A program made the position numbers and the translations under genes. Below the pieces are notes generated by a model. That model saw only the letters and a program-made list of their open reading frames with translations, searched no databases and was not told the origin of the DNA. From Sporosarcina sp. Marseille-Q4943 (GTDB lineage Bacteria; Bacillota; Bacilli; Bacillales_A; Planococcaceae), in the NCBI RefSeq assembly GCF_943736995.1, contig NZ_OX031157.1:1936001-2000000 (forward strand): 64,000 bases of DNA, read 5' to 3'. Shown here one piece after another: positions 53,784-64,000 of the stretch. How positions within the stretch are numbered: position 1 is the first letter of the stretch; each line of letters opens with the position of its first letter.

Positions 53784-54548
53784 ATGATCTTAGTATTGGA
53801 TACAGGAAATACGAATATCGTTCTTGGAGTCTATGATAAAGGTGAATTGAAGCACCACTGGCGTATGGAAACGTACAGGCAAAGAACGGAAGACGAATAT
53901 GCCATGTCCGTGAAAGCGCTGTTTACCCATGCCGGCCTAAGATTTGAAGATATCAATGGCATCATCATCTCATCTGTCGTTCCGCCGGTCATGTTCCCGC
54001 TTGAGCAGATGTGCAGAAATTATTTTAACTTGCGTCCGCTCATTGTTGGACCAGGAGTCAAAACAGGATTGAATATAAAATACGAAAATCCTCGCGAAGT
54101 GGGTGCGGACCGTATTGTCAATGCGGTCGCTGCTATCCATGATTACGGCTCTCCGCTCATCATCGTCGATTTCGGTACTGCTACGACATTCTGTTATGTG
54201 AATGAAAAAGGTGAGTATATGGGCGGTTCGATTGCGCCAGGAATCGGCATTTCCATGGAGGCGTTATTCGATCGGGCATCCAAATTGCCGCGTGTCGAAT
54301 TGACGCGGCCGGATCATATTATCGGCAAGAACACCGTAGCCGCGATGCAAGCGGGCATCGTTTATGGATATGTCGGGCTTGTCGAAGGTATCGTTGGAAG
54401 GATGAAAGCGCACAGTAAGGTGGAGCCGACTGTCATTGCGACAGGAGGCCTTGCTGAATTGATTGCCAGTGAGACGAATGTAATTGATATCGTAGACAAT
54501 TTCCTTACGTTGAAGGGGTTGCATTTGATCTACGAAAGAAATGTTTGA
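53784..54548 (+). CDS. coaX: Type III pantothenate kinase
   Basis: This ASKHA-fold enzyme does the first step of coenzyme A synthesis. ATG 53784 gives 254 aa beginning [18 protein letters not shown], with the phosphate-1 motif DTGNTN. Further marks are [11 protein letters not shown], the [13 protein letters not shown] segment with catalytic Asp, and [19 protein letters not shown] lies 8 nt upstream; the open frame begins 42 nt earlier without a site. It is followed by hslO after 15 nt. Confidence 0.96.
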   Translation: MILVLDTGNTNIVLGVYDKGELKHHWRMETYRQRTEDEYAMSVKALFTHAGLRFEDINGIIISSVVPPVMFPLEQMCRNYFNLRPLIVGPGVKTGLNIKYENPREVGADRIVNAVAAIHDYGSPLIIVDFGTATTFCYVNEKGEYMGGSIAPGIGISMEALFDRASKLPRVELTRPDHIIGKNTVAAMQAGIVYGYVGLVEGIVGRMKAHSKVEPTVIATGGLAELIASETNVIDIVDNFLTLKGLHLIYERNV

Positions 54549-54563
54549 AGGGAGTAGTAATAG

Positions 54564-55451
54564 ATGAGTGATTATTTGATAAAAGCATTAGCTTTTGAAG
54601 GGACAATTCGTGCGTATGCGGTGAATTCGACAGAGGCAGTCGGCGAAGCGCAGAAAAAGCACCATGTATGGCCGACAGCTACAGCAGCTTTAGGCAGGAC
54701 GATGACGGCTGGGCTCATGATGGGAGCGATGCTGAAAGGCGATGACAAACTGACGGTAAAAATTGAAGGGAACGGCCCGGCTGGACCGATTGTCGTTGAT
54801 GCTAACGCTCACGGGGAGGTAAGAGGATACATTACGAATCCGCATACCCATTTTGATTTGAACGAACAAGGGAAACTTGACGTTAGGCGCGCGGTCGGCA
54901 CGGAAGGAATGTTGACGGTAGTGAAAGACCTTGGATTACGGGACTTTTTCACAGGGCAAGTTCCGATTGTTTCCGGTGAAATTGCGGAAGACTTCACTCA
55001 ATATTTTGTTGTATCTGAACAGGTTCCTTCAGCGGTGGCCTTGGGTGTCCTTGTCAATCCTGACAATACCGTCAAAGCTGCAGGCGGCTTCATCATCCAA
55101 GTGATGCCGGGTGCAACGGAAGAGACGATCAGCATGCTTGAGGAAAAGTTAGCGAACGTTGAACCGATTTCTAGGATGATTGACCGTGGTTTGACGCCGG
55201 AGGAAGTAATCGGAGAAGTGTTGGGGAAAGAGAATGTTGAAATCCTCGATCGAATGGACGTTGCATTCCGATGCAATTGCTCTCGGGAACGTTTTGGCAA
55301 CGCAATCATCGGTCTTGGAGAGCAGGAAATCCGAGAAATGATCGATGAAGACGGCCAAGCGGAAGCCGAATGCCATTTCTGTTTAGAGAAGTATCTATTC
55401 ACGAAAGAAGAACTTGAAGGATTTATCGATGAAATACGGTCAAGGTCGTAA
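54564..55451 (+). CDS. hslO: Redox-regulated chaperone Hsp33
   Basis: This cytoplasmic holdase chaperone is activated by oxidative stress. The 295-aa product has the C-terminal zinc redox switch CNC (237-239) and CHFC (270-273). The N-terminal domain shows [24 protein letters not shown] and [25 protein letters not shown] (as family blocks). GGGAGTAG precedes ATG 54564. Its 3' end overlaps yacD by 23 nt. Confidence 0.97.
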   Translation: MSDYLIKALAFEGTIRAYAVNSTEAVGEAQKKHHVWPTATAALGRTMTAGLMMGAMLKGDDKLTVKIEGNGPAGPIVVDANAHGEVRGYITNPHTHFDLNEQGKLDVRRAVGTEGMLTVVKDLGLRDFFTGQVPIVSGEIAEDFTQYFVVSEQVPSAVALGVLVNPDNTVKAAGGFIIQVMPGATEETISMLEEKLANVEPISRMIDRGLTPEEVIGEVLGKENVEILDRMDVAFRCNCSRERFGNAIIGLGEQEIREMIDEDGQAEAECHFCLEKYLFTKEELEGFIDEIRSRS

Positions 55452-56352
55452 CGTCCAGGAGACGGTTCCTCCTAGGAGGAGATTGAAAACGAAACCGCTT
55501 CTCGCAATTATTGGCGTCCTTTTTACTTGTAACGTCCTTTGGTTTATCGGATGGCTCATCCCTGGCAAATCGAAGCAACCTGATGAAGAGGTTGCTTCGG
55601 TAGCGGGCGAAGCGATTACGAGAGGGCAGTGGATGACTGCCATGGAAAAGGAAGTTGGGAGAGAAGTGCTTCTCGATCTCGTCAACAATAAAGTGATGGA
55701 GACGGCCGCAAAGAAATACGGTATCAAAGTGACGGACGAGGAAATCGAACTGGAACTCGCGTTGATCACTTCGGTGGACGGCAGATCGCATTCGGGAATG
55801 GACATCGAGCAAACACGGCAAAAAATTCGGTCTCACCTTATTTTGGAGAAGGTCTTGTCGAATGACGTCGTCATTGATGATGCTTCAGTGAAAGCGTTTT
55901 ATGAGAAAAATGAATCCCTCTACAATATTTTGACCGCTTACCGGACTTCCATCATCATTGTTCCGACGAAGGAAGAGGCGGAGCAGGCATTGGATGAGCT
56001 ATCGAAAGGGTCAAGCTTTGATGCGTTGGCAAAAGAACTATCGACCGATCTCGCTTCAGCCAGCCTTGGCGGCGACATCGGCTATATAAATGCTGAGACA
56101 GAGACGGTAGACCCTGCAATCTATAAAGCGGCATCCAAACTGAAGGAAGGAAAGATCGGGGATGCCGTCAAGCTGCATGACGGTACATATGCGATTATCC
56201 TAGTGAATGAAATCGTGAAGGGCAGGACGTTCTCCTTTAATGAAGTGAAGGAGCACATTAAACGTGAGCTGGCCATTGAACAGCTTCCTCAATCGGTCAA
56301 TCCCGAAGCGTTTTGGAAAGAGTTCGATGCAAGATGGTTTTATGGAAAATGA
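55429..56352 (+). CDS. yacD: YacD, membrane-anchored parvulin-type peptidyl-prolyl isomerase
   Basis: This PrsA-like PpiC isomerase probably acts outside the membrane on secreted proteins. ATG 55429 lies inside hslO with AAGGA upstream. The ~307-aa product has a basic N-terminus (RRRLKTKP), one membrane helix ([20 protein letters not shown]), a SurA/PrsA-like N-domain (about 50-165), and a parvulin domain (about 170-265: [35 protein letters not shown]). There is no lipobox, so it is a transmembrane rather than lipid-anchored form. A weak hairpin with T-run follows (56378-56408). Confidence 0.9.
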   Translation: MKYGQGRNVQETVPPRRRLKTKPLLAIIGVLFTCNVLWFIGWLIPGKSKQPDEEVASVAGEAITRGQWMTAMEKEVGREVLLDLVNNKVMETAAKKYGIKVTDEEIELELALITSVDGRSHSGMDIEQTRQKIRSHLILEKVLSNDVVIDDASVKAFYEKNESLYNILTAYRTSIIIVPTKEEAEQALDELSKGSSFDALAKELSTDLASASLGGDIGYINAETETVDPAIYKAASKLKEGKIGDAVKLHDGTYAIILVNEIVKGRTFSFNEVKEHIKRELAIEQLPQSVNPEAFWKEFDARWFYGK

Positions 56353-56452
56353 AGTGAAAAGCTGGTCGGAGTCGTCTAAAGAGCGGTTCTGAACGGCTTT
56401 TTTTTAGGTTATACATATGAAAAGAGGGAAAAGATAAGGGAGTCATTAATGA

Positions 56453-56482
56453 TTGACACTGTTCACAATCGGGGTGTACTAT
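56453..56482 (+). promoter_or_regulatory. Sigma-A promoter of cysK
   Basis: TTGACA (56453-56458), an 18-nt spacer and TACTAT (56477-56482). Confidence 0.72.
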
Positions 56483-56530
56483 TAATACAATAAAACATAT
56501 CAAATAACTAGGGATTAGGAGTGGGTAGAA

Positions 56531-57457
56531 ATGAGTAGAGTTGGGAACACGATTGCGGACCTAGTCGGAAAAACGCCGCTCGTCAAGTTGAACCGTATGA
56601 CAAACCCAGACATTGCGGACATTTATTTAAAACTGGAATACTTCAATCCGGGATCGAGTGTAAAAGACAGGATTGCGCTTGCAATGATTGAAGCTGCAGA
56701 GAAGTCCGGAGATTTGAAGGAAGGCAGCACGATCATTGAGCCGACGAGCGGGAATACAGGAATTGGTCTCGCGATGATTGCAGCCGCAAAAGGATATAAG
56801 TCAGTTCTCGTCATGCCGGATACGATGAGCATGGAGCGCCGGAATCTATTGCGTGCTTACGGTGCCGACCTTGTCCTTACACCTGGAGCGGAAGGGATGA
56901 AAGGGGCTATCGGAAAAGCGGAAGAGCTAGCAGAGAAAAACGGCTGGTTCATGCCGCAGCAATTCAATAACGAAGCGAATCCCGAAGTGCATCGTCTGAC
57001 GACAGGTCCGGAAATTGCCGATGCGCTTGATCAAGTCGATGCGTTCATCTCGGGCATCGGTACAGGAGGTACGATAACCGGGGTGGGCAGCGTATTGAAA
57101 GAGCGCTTCCCGGACGTGCGTATCATTGCCGTGGAGCCGACAGATTCGCCAGTCCTTTCGGGTGGAAAGCCAGGGCCGCATAAAATCCAAGGAATCGGGG
57201 CGGGCTTCGTACCGAAAGTGCTCGACACGGACATATATGATGAAATTATTCAAGTGACGAATGATGAAGCGTATGATACAGCTAGAAGAGCGGCGCGGGA
57301 AGAGGGAATTCTGGGCGGCGTCTCCTCCGGGGCGGCCATTTTCGCTGCGCTTCAAGTTGCGGAAAAGCTTGGGAAAGGCAAGAAAGTCGTTGCCATCCTC
57401 CCATCGAACGGTGAACGATACTTGAGTACCCCGCTTTATCAATTTGAAGAAGAATAA
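56531..57457 (+). CDS. cysK: Cysteine synthase A (O-acetylserine sulfhydrylase)
   Basis: This PLP enzyme makes cysteine from O-acetylserine and sulfide. The 308-aa product has the cofactor lysine K45 in SSVKDRIA, the substrate loop [10 protein letters not shown], the phosphate-binding GTGGTITG, and GISSG-like GGVSSGAA near the C-terminus. ATG 56531 follows a GGAGTGGG site. A separate promoter and a terminator flank it. In B. subtilis cysK is under CymR control; I could not identify a CymR site with confidence. Confidence 0.97.
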   Translation: MSRVGNTIADLVGKTPLVKLNRMTNPDIADIYLKLEYFNPGSSVKDRIALAMIEAAEKSGDLKEGSTIIEPTSGNTGIGLAMIAAAKGYKSVLVMPDTMSMERRNLLRAYGADLVLTPGAEGMKGAIGKAEELAEKNGWFMPQQFNNEANPEVHRLTTGPEIADALDQVDAFISGIGTGGTITGVGSVLKERFPDVRIIAVEPTDSPVLSGGKPGPHKIQGIGAGFVPKVLDTDIYDEIIQVTNDEAYDTARRAAREEGILGGVSSGAAIFAALQVAEKLGKGKKVVAILPSNGERYLSTPLYQFEEE

Positions 57458-57474
57458 AAGTTGTTAGTTGAAGG

Positions 57475-57502
57475 AGAGAGCTCATGCGGCTCTCTTTTTT
57501 TC
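57475..57502 (+). terminator. Terminator after cysK
   Basis: AGAGAGC / GCTCTCT 7-bp stem followed by seven T. Confidence 0.82.
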
Positions 57503-57575
57503 TTTCCTAATAGTAGCCTAAACCCCAGTTTACACGTTAAGATAACTATATTAAATGGAGCTGGGGGAAAATGAA

Positions 57576-58991
57576 ATGGATAAATTGCATCCTAATTATA
57601 AGAAGACTGACATGACGAAGGAGCAATTTTTTTACGCATATAAAGAACTTGCGAAAACGGTGGGACAGCACGTTTTGCTGGAAAGCGGACGAACAGGCAA
57701 ACTATGCATCGCGGGTGTCGACCCGTTAGTTACGTTAATAAGCAAGCAGCATCAATCATTGGAGCTTCAATGGCGTGACGGGAAGAAGGAAACAAGGGAA
57801 GGCGAACCTCTTGAACTAGTATCGGCCTTCGTCGAATCGATGAAAATGGACAATGTACCGGAGCTGCCGGACTTCCAAGGGGGCGCTATCGGGTTCATCA
57901 GCTACGATTACGCCCGGACATATGAGCCAATTCCTGAAATGACTGCGGATGACCTTGAGACGCCGGACGTCTTTTTCTATTTATTTGACCGTTGGGCAGT
58001 CCTCGATCTCGAAACGGAAACAGCTTATTTCATGACGTTGCCTGGTCGGGGGCTGGATGCGTCGGAAGTGGAAAGGGAATGGACGGAGGCGGCAGAAGCC
58101 GGTATCGCAAGTCGCTTCCTATCACCAGCTAACTATACAATCGATTATACAAGACCTGAAAATGTGGAAGTGTCGGTAACCGGACCGCAATTCGAACAGA
58201 TGGTGCGTGATGTCCAGCGCTATATTGCGGATGGAGACGTCAATCAAGTCAACTTGACTGTCCGACAATCGAAGTTTCTATCCGCTGACCCGCTTTCGAT
58301 GTACGAAGCATTGCGTTCCTTCAATCCATCGCCTTATATGGCGTCAATCGGAGCCAAGGAATTCGCTGTCGTGTCGGGTTCTCCGGAATTGTTGCTGAAG
58401 AAACGCGGAATGGAGTTGAGTACCCGTCCAATCGGGGGAACGCGGCCGAGAGGGGCGACAGAATTCGAGGATGAAGCATATGAGAAGGACCTGCTCTCCG
58501 ATGAAAAGGAGAAAGGTGAGCATATTATGCTTGTCGAACAGGAGCTGGAGGACTTTGGACGAGTCTGCGTGCCGGAAACGGTGGAAACGGATGAATTCAT
58601 GGTCGTTGAGCGGTATTCGCACGTCATGCATCTCGTTTCGAATGTGAGAGGGACGGCAGCTCCGGAATTATCGAATGCGGATATTATTAGAGGAGTCTTT
58701 CCTGGAGGTTCAATTACCGGCTCGCCGAAGCTGCGCACGATGGAAATTATCGAGGAGTTGGAGCCGACGCGGAGAGGTTTGTATACGGGCTCAATCGGCT
58801 GGATTGGCTTTAACGGCGACATCGATTTGAATATCGTCATTCGTACGGCGTATATAAAAGATGGAATCGTCCATATACAAGCGGGTGCTGGCCTTGTCGC
58901 GGACTCTAGTCCGGAAGCAGAATATGTGGAGTCGCTCAATAAGGCGAGGGCGCTCTGGCAGGCGAAGGAAATGGCCGAAGCGGCAAAATGA
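57576..58991 (+). CDS. pabB: Aminodeoxychorismate synthase component I
   Basis: This enzyme converts chorismate (with ammonia) to 4-amino-4-deoxychorismate for folate. ATG 57576 is preferred to 57555 because GGGGG lies 8 nt before it; the product is 471 aa. The chorismate-binding domain fills the C-terminal ~260 residues: RDVQRYIADGDVNQVNLT, LLSDEKEKGEHIMLVEQEL, VFPGGSITGSPKLRTMEII and GLYTGSIGW. In B. subtilis the glutaminase pabA lies between pabB and pabC. Here pabC follows after 16 nt and no amidotransferase gene is present. Confidence 0.95.
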   Translation: MDKLHPNYKKTDMTKEQFFYAYKELAKTVGQHVLLESGRTGKLCIAGVDPLVTLISKQHQSLELQWRDGKKETREGEPLELVSAFVESMKMDNVPELPDFQGGAIGFISYDYARTYEPIPEMTADDLETPDVFFYLFDRWAVLDLETETAYFMTLPGRGLDASEVEREWTEAAEAGIASRFLSPANYTIDYTRPENVEVSVTGPQFEQMVRDVQRYIADGDVNQVNLTVRQSKFLSADPLSMYEALRSFNPSPYMASIGAKEFAVVSGSPELLLKKRGMELSTRPIGGTRPRGATEFEDEAYEKDLLSDEKEKGEHIMLVEQELEDFGRVCVPETVETDEFMVVERYSHVMHLVSNVRGTAAPELSNADIIRGVFPGGSITGSPKLRTMEIIEELEPTRRGLYTGSIGWIGFNGDIDLNIVIRTAYIKDGIVHIQAGAGLVADSSPEAEYVESLNKARALWQAKEMAEAAK

Positions 58992-59007
58992 AAGGAGGAA
59001 TGCCTCC

Positions 59008-59856
59008 ATGCTATGTTGGATGAACGGTGAATTTAGACAAGCGGAACAGTTGCGGATATCCCCGTTCGATCACGGGTTTTTATATGGTGCAGGTTTTTTT
59101 GAGACATTTAGGACATATGAGGGACGCGTGTTTTTATTCAAAGAGCATATGGAACGGCTTCGTGCTGCATTGCATGAATACCGGATTGCGATGCCTTATT
59201 CGGATGGGGAGATTGCAGAAGCGATTCAAGAGTTGCACGTCCGTTCGGGTGGACGTGACGGGTATTTCCGGTTGAATGTATCTGCAGGCGTGCATGATAT
59301 CGGTTTAGCCCCTTCCGAGTACGAGACGCCGAACGTCATTCTGTTCCGTAAAGATCTTGTAGTAGCCCCTCGGGGAACAGAAAAGAAAGCTGTGTGGCTC
59401 GAGACGGAAAGGAATCGCCCGGAAAGCCGGGTCCGCCACAAGTCGCATAACTTCCTGAACAATGTGCGCGGACGTTTGGAGCTGCCTTCCTTGAAGGAGC
59501 TGGAAGGAATCTTTCTCACGGCGTTCGGCCATGTAGCTGAAGGAGTGACGTCCAATGTGTTTTGGGTGAAAGACGGCGCGCTGTACACACCCTCAATAGA
59601 AACGGGAATTCTGCCCGGCCTTACACGCGCCTTCATATTGGAGCTTGGGGCAAAAGTAGGGATGGATGTACATATCGGGCTTTATGAGAAAAGTGATGTT
59701 GAGCAAGCGGACGAAGTGTTCGTGTCGAACTCGATTCAGGAGCTCGTCCCGCTCTCTTCGGTAGACGAGCAGCTGATGTCAGGCGCTTCAGGGGTTTATT
59801 ATCAAAAATTGCATCGATTATACGTGCAAGCGATTGATGGGATGAAAGAAGGGTAA
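59008..59856 (+). CDS. pabC: Aminodeoxychorismate lyase
   Basis: This fold-type IV PLP enzyme releases p-aminobenzoate and pyruvate from aminodeoxychorismate. ATG 59008 follows AAAGGAGG and gives 282 aa. Marks are FDHGFLYGAGFFETFRTYEG, the PLP lysine in RHKSHNFLN, and EGVTSNVFWV with GILPGLTRAFI. A long in-frame extension into pabB is not used. It is followed by folP after 3 nt. Confidence 0.95.
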   Translation: MLCWMNGEFRQAEQLRISPFDHGFLYGAGFFETFRTYEGRVFLFKEHMERLRAALHEYRIAMPYSDGEIAEAIQELHVRSGGRDGYFRLNVSAGVHDIGLAPSEYETPNVILFRKDLVVAPRGTEKKAVWLETERNRPESRVRHKSHNFLNNVRGRLELPSLKELEGIFLTAFGHVAEGVTSNVFWVKDGALYTPSIETGILPGLTRAFILELGAKVGMDVHIGLYEKSDVEQADEVFVSNSIQELVPLSSVDEQLMSGASGVYYQKLHRLYVQAIDGMKEG

Positions 59857-59859
59857 ATC

Positions 59860-60714
59860 ATGGAATTATCGAAAGCGAAAGAGATATATCGATTAGGGAA
59901 TACCGATTTTGATTTTAAAAAGGAGACGGCCGTAATGGGCATTTTAAATGTCACGCCGGACTCCTTCTCGGACGGAGGCAAATACGGACAAATCGATGCA
60001 GCATTGAAGCGCGCAGAAGAAATGCTTCGGGACGGTGCGAAAATCATTGATATCGGGGGTGAGTCGACTCGTCCAGGTCACGCACCGGTATCGCTCGAAT
60101 TGGAACTAGAGCGGACGGTTCCGGTAATCGAGGCGCTAGTTCGGGAATTGGACTGTGTCATTTCGATCGATACGTATAAGGCGGACGTGGCGGATGCGGC
60201 ATTGAAAGCGGGTGCGAAAATCATTAATGACGTATGGGGAGCGAAACGCGAACCGAGGATCGCCGAAGTGGCGGCTGCCCACGGAGCACCGATCATCCTT
60301 ATGCATAATCGGGAAAAGGCGGAATACGCAGGGCCTTTCATGGATGAACTAATTGCCGACTTGGAGGAAAGCGTGCAAATCGCGCGCATGGCGGGTGTGC
60401 CGGAAAGCAATATTTGGCTCGATCCAGGCATCGGCTTTGCGAAAAATACGAGGCAGAACGTGTTGGCGATGCAAGGGCTTCGCCGGATATCGGATCTGGG
60501 GTACCCGCTCTTGCTTGCGACATCCCGGAAAAGAATGATCGGCAACATATTGGATCTGCCTGTCGATGAGCGGATGGAAGGGACAGGTGCGACAGTTTGC
60601 TATGGCATCGATCACGGTTGTCATCTAGTGCGGGTGCACGATGTGAAGGGGATTTCCCGCATGGTGAAGATGATGGATGTGCTCGCGGGCAAATCAGAAG
60701 TAAGCGTCGACTGA
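59860..60714 (+). CDS. folP: Dihydropteroate synthase
   Basis: This TIM-barrel enzyme joins pterin pyrophosphate and pABA; it is the sulfonamide target (sul in B. subtilis). The 284-aa product has AVMGILNVTPDSFSDGGKY, IIDIGGESTRPGHAPV, ISIDTYKADVADAAL, GAKIINDVWG and LDPGIGFAKN, with LLLATSRKRMIG near the end. ATG 59860 follows AGAAGGG. It begins the run folP-folB-folK, which supplies three successive pterin-branch steps. Confidence 0.97.
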   Translation: MELSKAKEIYRLGNTDFDFKKETAVMGILNVTPDSFSDGGKYGQIDAALKRAEEMLRDGAKIIDIGGESTRPGHAPVSLELELERTVPVIEALVRELDCVISIDTYKADVADAALKAGAKIINDVWGAKREPRIAEVAAAHGAPIILMHNREKAEYAGPFMDELIADLEESVQIARMAGVPESNIWLDPGIGFAKNTRQNVLAMQGLRRISDLGYPLLLATSRKRMIGNILDLPVDERMEGTGATVCYGIDHGCHLVRVHDVKGISRMVKMMDVLAGKSEVSVD

Positions 60715-60736
60715 TCTGGAAATGGAGGGTGTGAGG

Positions 60737-61105
60737 ATGGATTATATTCATTTGAACGAAATGGAGTTTTACGGTTATCACGGTGCATTGAAGGAAGAGA
60801 CGGTGCTTGGGCAGCGTTTCCGGGCGAATGTATCGCTCGCAGTCGATTTGGCTGAAGCTGGAGAAACCGATGATTTGAAGAAGACGGTTAATTACGCAGA
60901 AGTGTTCGAAGTTTGCAGAACTGTCGTCGAAGGTGAGCCGAAAAAGTTGATTGAATCCGTCGCCGAGGAGATTTCAAACCTCATTTTACAAACGTTCCCT
61001 GAGCAAGTCCGCGGCGTCCGGGTCGTCTTAATAAAACCCGATCCGCCAATCCGGGGTCACTATGTCTCAGTCTCCGTGGAAATTACGAGAGGGCAATTTT
61101 CATGA
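60737..61105 (+). CDS. folB: Dihydroneopterin aldolase
   Basis: This enzyme splits dihydroneopterin to hydroxymethyl-dihydropterin. ATG 60737 has GGAGGG 7 nt upstream; an in-frame ATG at 60722 lies inside that site region. The 122-aa product has MEFYGYHGALKEETVLGQRF, the conserved Tyr in VNYAEVF, LIESVAEEISNLIL and the C-terminal KPDPPIRGHYVSVSVEI (Lys active site). Its stop overlaps folK by ATGA. Confidence 0.96.
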   Translation: MDYIHLNEMEFYGYHGALKEETVLGQRFRANVSLAVDLAEAGETDDLKKTVNYAEVFEVCRTVVEGEPKKLIESVAEEISNLILQTFPEQVRGVRVVLIKPDPPIRGHYVSVSVEITRGQFS

Positions 61106-61608
61106 ATATCTCGTACATTTCCATAGGATCCAATATCGGAGATAGACTGCATCATCTTAAAGAGGCGGTCCGTGCACTTCATTCCCACGGACAAATCAAA
61201 GCGACGAAAGTGTCTTCCATCTATGAAACGGCACCTGTCGGTTATACGGAACAGGCGGACTTCCTGAATTTGGTCGTTCGTGTGGAGACATCGTTAGATC
61301 CGCATGAGTTATTGGCGGCATGTCAAAATGTGGAGAACAGCTTGGGCCGTGTACGTGATATTAGATGGGGTCCGCGGACTGTAGACCTTGACATTTTGCT
61401 GTTTAATAACGACAATATTGAAGCGGAGAATTTAATCGTGCCGCACCCGAGAATGGGTGAACGGGCATTTGTTCTCGTACCTTTGTTGGAAATCGCGCCT
61501 ACAATCGGACACCCTGTAACGGGAATCCCATTTGCAGTTACGGATGACGACGGCGTTGTGCTTTGGAAGAAACCTGAGGGAGTCGAGCAGTTGTTGTTTG
61601 GCGAATGA
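61102..61608 (+). CDS. folK: HPPK, 2-amino-4-hydroxy-6-hydroxymethyldihydropteridine pyrophosphokinase
   Basis: This kinase transfers pyrophosphate to hydroxymethyl-dihydropterin, making the FolP substrate. The 168-aa product has ISIGSNIGDRLHHLKEAV, YETAPVGYTEQADFLNLV, and the signature RWGPRTVDLDILLFN with VPHPRMGERAFVLVPL. ATG 61102 overlaps folB. A terminator follows, ending the pabB-to-folK folate operon. Confidence 0.97.
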   Translation: MNISYISIGSNIGDRLHHLKEAVRALHSHGQIKATKVSSIYETAPVGYTEQADFLNLVVRVETSLDPHELLAACQNVENSLGRVRDIRWGPRTVDLDILLFNNDNIEAENLIVPHPRMGERAFVLVPLLEIAPTIGHPVTGIPFAVTDDDGVVLWKKPEGVEQLLFGE

Positions 61609-61681
61609 ACGGCTCTATCCATCTTTCTGGTATATGATAGGCATTCGTGGCAATGCTAAGATTCAAAATGCCAACAATGCG

Positions 61682-61711
61682 AGCCGCCATTATAGTGGCG
61701 GCTTTTTTTAC
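61682..61711 (+). terminator. Terminator after folK
   Basis: AGCCGCCA(T) / (G)TGGCGGCT stem followed by TTTTTTT. Confidence 0.87.
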
Positions 61712-61753
61712 ATAAAGAGTTTGTGTACAATAGGAACATGCCATCCGGCGTGA

Positions 61754-63271
<1,518 letters not shown>

Positions 63272-63286
63272 TCATATAAAGGAAGC

Positions 63287-63322
63287 ACCGTGCAATCACG
63301 CTTGAAATAGTGATTGCACGGT
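63287..63322 (+). terminator. Perfect hairpin after lysS, without a T-run
   Basis: ACCGTGCAATCAC / GTGATTGCACGGT, 13-bp perfect stem with a 10-nt loop, followed by TATCGCTTC. It is probably a terminator or processing/protective stem; the lack of a T-run is unusual for the other terminators here. Confidence 0.55.
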
Positions 63323-63371
63323 TATCGCTTCTACGTGAATCTAACGAAGATAACTATTTTCGAAAAAAGTG

Positions 63372-63400
63372 TTGCAATCAAATAGACAGGGTGGTATAGT
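63372..63400 (+). promoter_or_regulatory. rRNA operon promoter P1
   Basis: TTGCAA (63372-63377), a 17-nt spacer and TATAGT (63395-63400). Confidence 0.75.
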
Positions 63401-63469
63401 AATAAACGTTGCGTTTCCGCTAACTGAATAACTACTTCGAAACAGCTTAAAACTTTTTTGAAAAAGTTA

Positions 63470-63499
63470 TTGACAACGGAATTGCAAGCATGGTATTAT
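63470..63499 (+). promoter_or_regulatory. rRNA operon promoter P2
   Basis: TTGACA (63470-63475), an 18-nt spacer and TATTAT (63494-63499), preceded by A/T-tract (TTTTTTGAAAAAG) resembling an UP element. Tandem promoters are usual for Bacillales rrn operons. The leader 63500-63684 contains CCTTGAAAACTGAACA, common in such leaders. Confidence 0.82.
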
Positions 63500-63684
63500 A
63501 TAAGAGTTGCTTCTGAGAGAGGCGGCGAACAACGAATCAAATGAACCTTGAAAACTGAACAGCAAAACGTCAACAAATAAAGTTCTGGAGCCGACTCCGT
63601 CGGTGAAAGGAACAAACGAATCTTCGGATTCAAAATTGACATCTTAAATGATGCCAGCAAGAAACTCGAGCTACTCGAATTTCT

Positions 63685-64000
63685 CTATTATGGAGAGTTT
63701 GATCCTGGCTCAGGACGAACGCTGGCGGCGTGCCTAATACATGCAAGTCGAGCGAATTGACGGGAGCTTGCTCCCAGATATTAGCGGCGGACGGGTGAGT
63801 AACACGTGGGCAACCTGCCCTGCAGATGGGGATAACTCCGGGAAACCGGGGCTAATACCGAATAATCAGTTCCTCCGCATGGAGGAACTCTGAAAGACGG
63901 TTTCGGCTGTCACTGCAGGATGGGCCCGCGGCGCATTAGCTAGTTGGTGGGGTAATGGCCTACCAAGGCGACGATGCGTAGCCGACCTGAGAGGGTGATC
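63685..64000 (+). rRNA. 16S ribosomal RNA, 5' part (truncated by window end)
   Basis: The conserved 5' region is clear: GGAGAGTTTGATCCTGGCTC at 63692-63711, then GACGAACGCTGGCGGCGTGC and TGCAAGTCGAGCG. The V1 loop (GGGAGCTTGCTCCC) and the V2 stem (GTTCCTCCGC-ATGGAGGAAC) resemble Sporosarcina/Planococcaceae 16S as I recall them. The 5' end is placed approximately. The gene runs off the window. Confidence 0.98.

Overview
This window looks like the origin-proximal core of a spore-forming Bacillales chromosome, most likely a Sporosarcina-type member of the Planococcaceae. The gene order follows the Bacillus subtilis yaaO-to-lysS segment almost gene for gene. Sporulation genes are present (spoVG, sspF, fin, spoVT, yabP, yabQ, spoIIE). 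The window ends in the first ~315 nt of a 16S rRNA gene whose variable regions resemble those I recall for Sporosarcina (inference; no alignment was run). Nearly all genes are on the + strand, pointing away from the origin.

Layout. 1-4.5 kb: the end of a histidine kinase, a response regulator and a three-gene ABC-2 exporter, in the order of the B. subtilis linearmycin module lnrJKLMN. 4.6-12.2 kb: yaaO, tmk, darA, yaaR, holB, ricT, yabA, yabB, yazA, rsmI, then abrB reversed. 12.7-22.3 kb: metS, tatD, yabE, rnmV, ksgA, veg, sspF, ispE, purR, ridA, spoVG. 22.4-24.1 kb: a frameshifted IS256-family element inside a 21-bp tandem array. 24.3-32.5 kb: glmU, prs, ctc, pth, fin, mfd, spoVT. 32.5-35.2 kb: an AT-rich island bounded by two near-identical terminator hairpins. 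It carries an unknown secreted protein, a small membrane protein and a decayed gene. 35.2-39.8 kb: a Fur-regulated siderophore uptake locus (FhuF-like reductase, ATPase, lipoprotein, fused double permease). 40.1-46.3 kb: yabM, yabN, rqcP, yabP, yabQ, divIC, yabR and a DinB-like gene. 46.5-53.5 kb: tRNA-Met (reverse strand), spoIIE, tilS, hpt, ftsH. 53.8-63.3 kb: coaX, hslO, yacD, cysK, pabB, pabC, folP, folB, folK, lysS. The rRNA promoters and 16S follow.

Regulation visible in the sequence includes good sigma-A promoters (abrB, yabE, veg x2, yabR, cysK, tRNA-Met, rrn x2). There are also alternative-sigma candidates that fit the biology: sigma-B at ctc, sigma-G at spoVT and sspF, sigma-E at yabPQ and sigma-H at spoVG. 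Two Fur boxes lie between the divergent iron genes.

The most unusual feature is a set of degenerate tandem arrays in intergenic DNA. There are three unrelated core sequences, each repeated about 7-8 times at a strict 20- or 21-bp step (two turns of B-DNA), and most arrays start or stop next to a transcription terminator. One family occurs three times, twice as an inverted pair around the DinB-like gene. Separate palindromic repeat elements occupy other gaps. Compared with B. subtilis, yabG, pabA and the yabS/yabT pair are missing from their usual places.
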